From Nanobdellota archaeon (lineage in GTDB: Archaea > Thermoproteota > Nitrososphaeria > Nitrososphaerales > Nitrosopumilaceae), in NCBI GenBank assembly GCA_012030815.1, contig JAAUVF010000078.1, forward strand, positions 1-5,306: a DNA stretch of 5,306 nt, in the 5' to 3' direction. The position numbers and the translations under genes were made by a program. Below the pieces are notes generated by a model, which had not been told where the DNA came from, made no database searches, and was given only the letters and a program-made list of their open reading frames with translations. Of this stretch, positions 1 to 5,306 are shown piece after piece. Each line of letters opens with the position of its first letter. Within the stretch, counting starts at the first letter, position 1.

Positions 1-436
1 ATACTTATACATGATTTTGTGGCTCAACGAAAAAAGATGGTATCGTGGAAATATTCAAGTTTTAAAAAGACATTCAGATGCAATTATTAATCCACGATTT
101 GGGTATTTACAAAGACTATCATTACCATATTTATTTTTAGGAATGGTAATTACGCCAATCATAGGATTTACAGCTACTGCAAATGCAATTTTAGGAATAA
201 TTTTAGGAGATGGATGGTATGTTTTACAGGTATCTTTGATATTTATTGTAGTTCACTATCTAATGTCGGCACTAGCTATTAGAATCGATGATGAAGATCC
301 AAAACTATTATGGCATGCAGGATTTTTGGTTTTTGGATTTAAACAATTAATAGACTTTTTACTACTAAAAGCAATTTTAGAACAGATAAGAAAGAAAAAA
401 GCAACATGGACAAGTGCTAAAAGAATAGGCGTGTAA
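1..436 (+). CDS. Family 2 glycosyltransferase, C-terminal part (5' truncated, one frameshift)
   Basis: C-terminal end of a processive membrane glycosyltransferase (GT2, PgaC/IcaA or cellulose/chitin synthase-like), which polymerises a polysaccharide from a nucleotide sugar at the cytoplasmic membrane. An ORF opens at an ATG at 11, but that is not the real start. Bases 1-30 in frame 1 read ...HDFVAQR, and after removing one A from the A6 run at 30-35 the reading continues KRWYRGN in the frame used to the TAA at 434-436. This restores QRKRW, the QxxRW acceptor/product-binding motif of processive GT2 enzymes. Three hydrophobic segments follow (about 122-196, 218-280 and 314-382), then a basic cytoplasmic tail ending WTSAKRIGV, typical of this family. 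The catalytic D, DxD and TED motifs lie left of the window. The family assignment is good; the polymer made is unknown. The deacetylase-like gene downstream suggests an N-acetylated sugar polymer, which is inference. Confidence 0.85.
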   Translation, partial: YLYMILWLNEKRWYRGNIQVLKRHSDAIINPRFGYLQRLSLPYLFLGMVITPIIGFTATANAILGIILGDGWYVLQVSLIFIVVHYLMSALAIRIDDEDPKLLWHAGFLVFGFKQLIDFLLLKAILEQIRKKKATWTSAKRIGV

Positions 437-531
437 AATAGGATATGATTACTCAGAACATAGATATATGTAGTGTATGGTCAAGCAGTTAATCAAAGTA
501 AGTACAATACATGGTGAAATTAATTTACAAC

Positions 532-540
532 TATATTAAT
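532..540 (+). promoter_or_regulatory. Putative TATA box of the deacetylase-like gene
   Basis: The stretch TATATTAAT lies about 30-38 bases before the ATG at 570. An archaeal TATA box centred here would start transcription near 560, leaving a leader of about ten bases or fewer. No Shine-Dalgarno sequence precedes the ATG, which agrees with a leaderless or near-leaderless transcript, common in thaumarchaea. The 133-base gap after the glycosyltransferase (437-569) holds no gene I can support. Position and sequence fit, but AT-rich DNA gives such matches by chance. Confidence 0.4.
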
Positions 541-569
541 ACAAAACATTAAACAAATAATTAACATCT

Positions 570-3096
570 ATGAAACTAAATATTCAATTTTTATTACTTT
601 CTACAATATTTTTACTAACATTTTCAATATGTATTCAGCAATCATTTTCAGAAAGTACAGGCAGTATTGATCTTTTATTAAAATATGAAAATGGCAATAA
701 GGCAAGTGTTGAATCAACATTATTAAAAATCTACAAAGATTTTGATAAAAACCCCATAACGGAGATTCAAGTACAAAGCAATCCAATACAGATAACAAAC
801 CTTCCACTAAATCACAAATACAAAATTGAACTGTATTATAATGATCATTTTCAAAGTGTAGATTACTATGAACTAAAAAAGACATCGAATAATTTTGAAA
901 TGAATGTAAAATTACCAGGAGGGATAAAATTAGAAGTCATGTATCAAGATGGACAAACGCCCATACCAAATGCCAACATATTTTAAAAACTATGAGTGGA
1001 AAATAGTAGGATTTGATCAAACCGATTTTAATGGAGATACTGTTCGGTTTTGGCTTCCACAAACCATCAATAATGATTACTATACAGTAGAAGTCGTAAT
1101 TGATCCTCAATTAAAATACACATACACACCACTTCAAATACAATCATCACTCTCAAAAGACATCAAAATAATAACAAAATGGCCAAAGTTAATCAATTCA
1201 GCAATAATTGTTGAAGTATACAAAGACGAGACAACAAAAGTATCAGAATCTGATGAGCAATTATCAATACAAGTAAATGATAAAAAGAAATCAAAAATAT
1301 TAGAAGTACCAGTATCACATAAGGGAGATGCAGTAATATCAAACATCCCCATAGGAACATATGCATTTCATGTAATTTCTAAAAATTCAGGAGACATCAT
1401 TGCATCAAAAAAAGTAACACTATCTGGAAATCATGAACCGATTAAAATATTTACAAACGATCAACAATTAAATTTTGACGGATTGTATTGCAACTGTGTT
1501 GCATTTAGATTTGATGACGTACAGGATTATTTTTTAAGTAATCACAAATTCAATGATGAAAATCTTTGAAGAAGAAGAAGCAGGACTAACAATTGGGGTT
1601 ATTGGAGGAGTTACTGGAAATGATCCTAGAATAGTTAATGCAATAAAAGAACAATTACAAGAAAACCCGCGATTTGAAGTTGCAAATCATAGTTGGAATA
1701 ATAGAATTATGACTAGTTTATCATCAGAAGCACAAGAAGAACTAATTAAAAATACAGATATTAAAATTCAGGAAATATTTCAAGTAAAACCAATCACGTT
1801 TATTCCACCCGAAAATATTTTTGAAGATAAAACAATAACATATTTGAAAAAATACCATTATGAACATCTTAGTGCTTCTGTTCAAACAGACATTCCACTG
1901 AAATTCATAAAATCAGATTTTACCATTTTAATACGGCTGTATCCACTGCAAAATTAGACCCAACTACATCATTTTGGAATCATAACTCAAAAGAAAAAAT
2001 ATTAGAAATGATAGACGACAGTCTTTTTGATTATGGGTATGCAGTAGTGATGATGCATCCATATGAATTTTCAAATTATGATGGAGGGGTATACACAAAT
2101 GAGATAAATCAAACAAAGTTTGAAGAATTAAAAAGTGTAATTTCAACACTGAAAACAAAAGAATATGCCTTACTTCCAATTGAAAAAATAGCTAAATACG
2201 ACTCAGTAACTTTTGAGAATATTGTAAAAAATCAGACAGATACAAAAGTTGAAAATTCAGTATGTAATTGTGTTGTATTTAAGATTGACAATATACAGGA
2301 TTTTTGGTTAAATGATGTACAAAATAATCTAATTAACACATTTTCAGAAAATGATGTACCCGTCACAGTAAGTATTATTGGTAAATTTTTTGGTGATGAC
2401 CCTAAAACTGTGGATGTTTTAAAGCAACAGATTCAAGATAAAAAAATAGAGACAGCGATTAGAGGATGGGAATTATTAGATCATTCAATATATGGAGTAG
2501 AAGAGCAATCATCAAGTATTGAACAAACAAACAACCAGATATTAAAAAAAATAGGAGTGAAATCAGAAATATTTTCACCGCCATTTGGTAAATTTAACAG
2601 TAACACAACAAATGCATTAAAACAAAATGACATAGCATATGTTAGCACAATGATTGCAACAGACACTCTAAGTCTGAAATCTAATCCAATTCGTATTCCT
2701 GAAACATCCTATTTACCAAATCTATTAGATGATGATCCATTTATTCAAGGCACGCTTGTTGAAAAGATGTTGGTAAAAATAAAGGACCAACAAAAAAAAT
2801 ACGGTTATGCGTTAATTAGTACACAGCCATCAGATTTTGCAATACGAGATGGAGAGTTTAAGAATCAAACAAATGAGGAAAGAATAAAATTACTTGAAGA
2901 GTTAATTGATACGCTTAAGAAAAATAACATCAAAATTATATCATTAACAGACATGCCTCAAGAAACAATGTTTGAGAAATATCCAAGATGGGTAAAACAT
3001 CTATACGTCTGGTATGAACAAGGCAAAATCACAGATATAGAGTTAGAAAATGCAATCAACAACCTTACTTTAAGAACGATAGTGATTCCACGTTAG
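570..3096 (+). CDS. Secreted protein with two tandem polysaccharide deacetylase-like domains (three frameshifts)
   Basis: One gene read in four pieces: 570-986, about 985-1569, about 1538-1957 and about 1918-3096. Joining needs one base fewer in the T4A5 run at 981-989, a shift within 1538-1569 (one extra base or two missing), and one T more in the run at 1917-1920. The result is about 841-842 residues. Layout: signal peptide (residues 1-28, ending near SFSES); three beta-sandwich, carboxypeptidase-regulatory-like stretches (about 30-300); deacetylase-like domain 1 (about 307-560); domain 2 (about 565-795); and a thaumarchaeal tail from about 804 (PRWVKHLYVWYEQGKI). Each deacetylase domain opens with CNCVxFxxDxxQDxxL. 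Domain 1 keeps FDD (1510-1518), His (1688) and MHP (2053-2061), but has HSWNN where HSxxH is expected. Domain 2 has DN, RGW and TQP in those places and looks inactive. It is predicted to act outside the cell on, or bind, a polysaccharide, perhaps the product of the upstream glycosyltransferase. Whether it is an enzyme or a binding protein is open. Confidence 0.82.
1489..1950 (+). repeat. Polysaccharide deacetylase-like domain, copy 1 (start-conserved part)
   Basis: First of two homologous units inside the same protein. It opens with CNCVAFRFDDVQDYFL at 1489 and includes LTIGVIGGVTGNDP, the NHSWNN segment at 1685-1702 and FIPPEN. The unit itself continues to about 2200, past the frameshift near 1916-1921, and carries MMHPYEF at 2050-2067. 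The FDD pair and both remaining His residues fit NodB-type metal and catalytic positions. The second His of HSxxH is Asn (AAT, 1700-1702). Confidence 0.7.
2263..2955 (+). repeat. Polysaccharide deacetylase-like domain, copy 2 (degenerate)
   Basis: Second homologous unit, opening with CNCVVFKIDNIQDFWL at 2263. It then follows the same order as copy 1: VTVSIIGKFFGDDP, RGWELLDH (2461), FSPPFGKFN (about 2572-2598) and YALISTQPSDF (2806-2838). The Asp-Asp pair has become Asp-Asn, the motif 2 His is Arg, the Arg of RPPFG is Ser, and the late LxH His is Gln (CAG, 2824). This pattern of loss argues for a non-catalytic domain with the fold kept. No frameshift lies inside this copy. Confidence 0.7.
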
Positions 3097-3107
3097 GAAA
3101 TAGGCGT

Positions 3108-3114
3108 AAAAAAA
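3108..3114 (-). terminator. Oligo-T terminator of the response regulator gene
   Basis: On the minus strand a run of seven T begins 14 bases after the TAA of the response regulator (3128-3130). Archaeal RNA polymerase commonly stops at such T-tracts without a hairpin. The convergent spacer is only 31 bases (3097-3127), so the two transcripts must end in or just past it. I see no comparably strong T-run for the plus-strand gene; a T5 at 3159-3163 is the nearest. Confidence 0.45.
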
Positions 3115-3127
3115 GTACCCAATGCGA

Positions 3128-4083
3128 TTAGATGGTATTTGTTTTGTAAAATGCACTATTTTTCCATCGACATTCATCTAAACTGAATTTATGTTGGCAT
3201 TTTAAACAAACATAATCTGTCGATAATTGTGGGAAAAAGTTAGAGCAATCATTACAAATGTAATGATTTTTCATTACTCTGAAATCAACCCCCATAGCCT
3301 TAATCATCTTCTTGCAACTGGGACATCGATCATCAACATAAGTATTATCTTCTGAAATATTTCCACACTCATAATGTTCGATGAGCTTTCCTGATCTAAA
3401 TTTTGAACTCTTGCAAGAAGGACAGTAAAAAATCTGAGTTATAGATGTGGAATCGCATTGATTACAAGAAATTTCTCTTTTATCTGCAAGTCTAGTAATC
3501 TTTCCTTTATTTTCTAATTCTTTTAGATATGTAGCAATGTATTCATCCGAATCATTAAATAAATTTTGTAAAAAACTAAGACTAAAGTTAGTAGATGATG
3601 CAAGCGTCATGTCAACACGATATCGAATCTTACTTTGAATGTCCTCAACTTGATCAGATATAATCTTGACTTGAGATGATTCTTTTTTAAAAAAACTATT
3701 TTCTTCTTCAATAGTTTCAAAAGCAGTTTTTATATGTTCAAAACGAATTGGTTTTTGTAAGTATTGATATGCACCTAACCGAATTAAGTCTTTAACTCCT
3801 TCATCATCTTCTTCTGTTGCAGTTGCTAATAAGACTCGAATATTTGGCTTAATTTCAAACATTTGTGTCAAAACTGAACGGGCATCAGTATCAGGAAGCA
3901 TATAGTCAAGTAAAACAATAGGATCTCTTTCACTGGATACTAATTCTTTGAATGTCAGAATTCCTGTAGCGCCATTGGAACATATATGAATTTGAGTATA
4001 ACCTAATTTTTCCAGATAACTCTTTAACAGCATACCTATTGCAGGACTGTCTTCAATAATCAAAACATCATTTTAGAACTCAT
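3128..4083 (-). CDS. Response regulator: receiver domain plus Zn-ribbon output region (frameshift at start)
   Basis: Cytoplasmic two-component response regulator. The open frame runs from a TTG at 4063 (311 residues), but the codons before it read NDV, completing the first receiver strand. Adding one A to the A4 run at 4074-4077 joins this to the ATG at 4083-4081 and gives MSSKNDVLIIEDSPAIG, so I place the start there (about 318 residues). Numbered from the TTG: acidic pocket E4-D5, phosphoacceptor D53 (LLDYMLPD), T81 and K104 (QKP). A charged helical linker (about 107-135) and a possible winged helix (about 140-195) follow. Three Zn-ribbon-like units come next: C200/C203-C214/C217, H230/C233-C247/C250 and C270/C273-C286/C289. 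This resembles the thaumarchaeal receiver plus TackOD-type output architecture; that name is from memory and less certain. DNA binding and target genes are inferred. It is divergent from the DsbA-like gene, a natural candidate target. No kinase gene is in view. Confidence 0.85.
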
Positions 4084-4111
4084 TAACAATTACCCACTAG
4101 ATCATACCCTC

Positions 4112-4125
4112 AATCATGTATGATT
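4112..4125. promoter_or_regulatory. 14-base palindrome in the divergent spacer
   Basis: AATCAT-GT-ATGATT is a perfect inverted repeat with 6-base arms. It lies 29-42 bases upstream of the proposed regulator start at 4083, beside an AT-rich stretch (about 4122-4135) that could be the TATA region of that gene on the minus strand. Position and symmetry suit an operator for a dimeric regulator, perhaps autoregulation. A repeat this short can arise by chance in AT-rich DNA. Confidence 0.3.
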
Positions 4126-4186
4126 TTATTAAATTATCTGCTGTAATGAAAAGGTGATACAAAAATGGTTTACTGATTCATCAATT

Positions 4187-4194
4187 TTTTATAT
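4187..4194 (+). promoter_or_regulatory. Putative TATA box of the DsbA-like gene
   Basis: TTTTATAT follows a T-rich stretch and lies about 42-49 bases before the proposed TTG start at 4236. Transcription would begin near 4216, giving a leader of about 20 bases. The rest of the 152-base divergent spacer (4084-4235) holds no gene I can support. Confidence 0.4.
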
Positions 4195-4235
4195 GGTGCC
4201 AAAAGGCTAAATGACCTAAAAATTGCTTTTAATTA

Positions 4236-4940
4236 TTGATTCATGCTCCATCATTAGCAATAGGTGCTGGAATTGCATCTGTAGCAATCATTATTGCATT
4301 TTTGGCATTTGATGGATTAAGCAATGAGACAGAACTAGCAGTAACCCCCACTCCCACAATCCAAGAAGAGGGACCTGCAAAGATTACAGGTGCAACATTT
4401 ATGGATAATGGTTCACCTATTCTAGGAAATCCTAACGCACCAGTAACACTAGTGGAATTTGGTGATTATCAATGCTATTTTTGTAATCAATTTTTTCATA
4501 ATACCGAAGATAAGATTTTAAGAAATTTTGTAGAAACCGGTAAAGTTAAAGTAATTTTCAAAGATTATACCATAATCGGTCCAGATTCAGTTTCTGCAGC
4601 TCATGCAACACATTGTGCCGATGATCAAGGATTATTCTGGGAATATCATGATACTTTGTACAACAATTGGACTGGCGAGAATAATGGATGGGCATCATCT
4701 GAAAATCTACTGAAATTTGCAAATGATGTAAAATTAGACATTGATCAGTTCTCAAAATGTATGATAGACTCAAAGCACACGGCAGTTATTGCAAATAGTA
4801 ATCAAGATGCTAAAGACTTGGGACTAACTGGGACTCCGGCATTCTTTGTCATAGGTCCGGACAACAAAGTAACAAAAATTGGGGGAGCCCAACCATACGA
4901 CGTTTTTGAGAGAATTTTCAATTCAGAGTTAGAAAAATAG
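4236..4940 (+). CDS. Membrane-anchored DsbA-like disulfide oxidoreductase (thioredoxin_4 type)
   Basis: A 234-residue protein predicted to form or reshuffle disulfides in proteins outside the cytoplasmic membrane. Residues 6-25 form an uncleaved signal anchor, followed by a Pro/Thr-rich linker (TPTPT, about 37-41) and the thioredoxin-fold domain from about 60. The active site is C80-Y-F-C83 after FGDYQ, and the cis-proline loop is T200-P201 (TGTPAFF). Two more cysteines, C127 (ATHCADDQGLFWEYHD) and C175 (FSKCM), occupy positions usual for this subfamily and may form a second disulfide. The length is normal and no frameshift is needed. The start is a TTG, because an in-frame TAA lies just upstream at 4230-4232 and the first in-frame ATG (residue 56) would remove the anchor. 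It diverges from the response regulator. Thaumarchaea often carry several DsbA-like paralogs, so the exact substrate cannot be given. Confidence 0.9.
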   Translation: MIHAPSLAIGAGIASVAIIIAFLAFDGLSNETELAVTPTPTIQEEGPAKITGATFMDNGSPILGNPNAPVTLVEFGDYQCYFCNQFFHNTEDKILRNFVETGKVKVIFKDYTIIGPDSVSAAHATHCADDQGLFWEYHDTLYNNWTGENNGWASSENLLKFANDVKLDIDQFSKCMIDSKHTAVIANSNQDAKDLGLTGTPAFFVIGPDNKVTKIGGAQPYDVFERIFNSELEK

Positions 4941-4967
4941 TAAAATCATCGATCAATTTGTAAAAAG

Positions 4968-4976
4968 TATATAAAA
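4968..4976 (+). promoter_or_regulatory. Putative TATA box of the HMG-CoA synthase gene
   Basis: TATATAAAA is the clearest TATA-like match in the window. Transcription would start near 4998, about 55 bases before the ATG at 5053. That leaves a leader long enough for the Shine-Dalgarno sequence seen there, in contrast to the deacetylase-like gene. Confidence 0.5.
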
Positions 4977-5039
4977 ATTTGTAAAAATTCCCTAATTAGT
5001 AAGATAGAATTAGCTCAATATCCTTATATGACTACAGAC

Positions 5040-5044
5040 GGAGG
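5040..5044 (+). promoter_or_regulatory. Ribosome binding site setting the HMG-CoA synthase start
   Basis: GGAGG ends eight bases before the ATG at 5053, ideal Shine-Dalgarno spacing. It selects that ATG over the in-frame TTG directly before it at 5050 and over an out-of-frame ATG at 5028. Confidence 0.65.
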
Positions 5045-5052
5045 CAAGCTTG

Positions 5053-5306
5053 ATGGCAGCAGGAATTGACGATATTGCAATTTACATACCACGGCTATAC
5101 ATAGATGCAGCTGATTTTGCAAAAGCAAGAGGATTAGACCCTGAGAAACTCCAAAAAGGATTAGGAGTATCTCAGATGGCAATAGTTGATACAAACCAAG
5201 ACCCTGCATGTCTTGCTGCAAATGCTTGCTTACAAATAATGCAAAAAACAAACTGTCACCTGAAGATATTGGAAGGTTGTATGTATCCACAGAGTCTTCA
5301 TTGATG
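5053..5306 (+). CDS. Hydroxymethylglutaryl-CoA synthase, N-terminal part (3' truncated, one frameshift)
   Basis: N-terminal part of archaeal HMG-CoA synthase, which condenses acetyl-CoA with acetoacetyl-CoA in the mevalonate pathway to supply isoprenoids for archaeal membrane lipids; cytosolic. The start MAAGIDDIAIYIPRLY, then KARGLDPEKLQKGLG and DPACLAANAC, match the first thiolase-fold half of the archaeal enzyme. The catalytic Cys lies beyond the window. The uncorrected frame degenerates after IMQK. Adding one A to the A6 run at 5243-5248 gives IMQKNKLSPEDIGRLYVSTES, which is family-like and runs to the right edge, so the sequence probably lacks one base. It has its own TATA box and ribosome binding site and is probably transcribed apart from the DsbA-like gene, 112 bases upstream. 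Confidence 0.88.

Noticed and set aside
458..471. Inverted repeat ACATA-GATA-TATGT between the first two genes
   Set aside because: Five-base arms in very AT-rich DNA, not adjacent to the promoter box or a T-run; chance is a sufficient explanation.
437..569. tRNA or small RNA gene in the first spacer
   Set aside because: No cloverleaf arms, no GG-T-C type T-arm and no GC-rich stretch are visible; the DNA is AT-rich throughout.
601..885. Minus-strand ORF opposite the deacetylase-like gene, and similar ones at 1134-1352, 1964-2179, 2481-2666, 4558-4773 and 5024-5290
   Set aside because: All lie antisense to well-supported genes, with no recognisable motif, promoter or ribosome binding site.
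570..3096. Four separate small genes instead of one
   Set aside because: The second to fourth pieces lack convincing starts, overlap or abut at homopolymers, and join into one protein with continuous domain motifs. The frame before the ATG at 2008 is open from 1873 and codes for family-like sequence.
570..3096. True pseudogene by mutational decay
   Set aside because: There are no substitution stops, long open segments remain, and the same type of indel occurs in other genes that are unlikely to be dead.
4211..4219. ATG at 4211 as start of the DsbA-like protein
   Set aside because: It is in another frame and meets TAA two codons later; the in-frame TTG at 4236 directly precedes the membrane anchor.
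5242..5250. Programmed -1 frameshifting at the A6C run in HMG-CoA synthase
   Set aside because: A -1 slip on the AAA codon would restore the frame, but the zero frame (CAA AAA ACA) does not match the classic A AAA AAC phasing, no stimulatory structure is evident, and five similar breaks in the window favour sequence error.

Overview
The window looks like chromosomal DNA from an ammonia-oxidising thaumarchaeon (Nitrososphaerota, Nitrosopumilus-like). The evidence is an AT-rich base composition, archaeal TATA-type promoter boxes, an archaeal-type HMG-CoA synthase, a response regulator ending in Zn-ribbon modules, a membrane-anchored DsbA-like protein, and a secreted protein ending in the W...WYEQG.I tail seen in many secreted thaumarchaeal proteins. 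The genus is inferred from remembered family sequences; no search was run.

Layout, left to right. (1) 1-436 (+): C-terminal part of a family 2 glycosyltransferase, with its QxxRW motif and three membrane segments, cut by the left edge. (2) 570-3096 (+): one secreted protein of about 840 residues. It has a signal peptide, beta-sandwich domains, two tandem polysaccharide-deacetylase-like domains and the thaumarchaeal C-terminal tail. In the sequence as given it is split into four overlapping or adjacent reading frames. (3) 3128-4083 (-): a response regulator with receiver, helical/winged-helix and Zn-ribbon parts, convergent with (2). (4) 4236-4940 (+): a DsbA/thioredoxin_4-type disulfide oxidoreductase, divergent from (3) across a 152-base spacer that contains a 14-base palindrome. 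(5) 5053-5306 (+): the N-terminus of HMG-CoA synthase of the mevalonate pathway, cut by the right edge.

Four of the five genes need single-base (or once possibly two-base) corrections to read through: near 30-35, 981-989, 1538-1569, 1916-1921, 4074-4077 (minus strand) and 5243-5248. Five of the six lie in A or T runs. After correction the proteins carry the expected family motifs. The simplest reading is a sequence with uncorrected homopolymer indels, not a cluster of pseudogenes.

Function. The glycosyltransferase and the deacetylase-like protein look like a surface or extracellular polysaccharide unit, in arrangement like a PgaC/PgaB pair. The second deacetylase domain has lost the key catalytic residues and the first has one altered metal ligand, so binding rather than catalysis is possible. 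The regulator and DsbA-like gene share a divergent control region. HMG-CoA synthase is an ordinary lipid-biosynthesis gene. I see no CRISPR, tRNA, rRNA, IS element or phage gene, and no clearly new system; the tandem active/degenerate deacetylase protein is the most interesting item.
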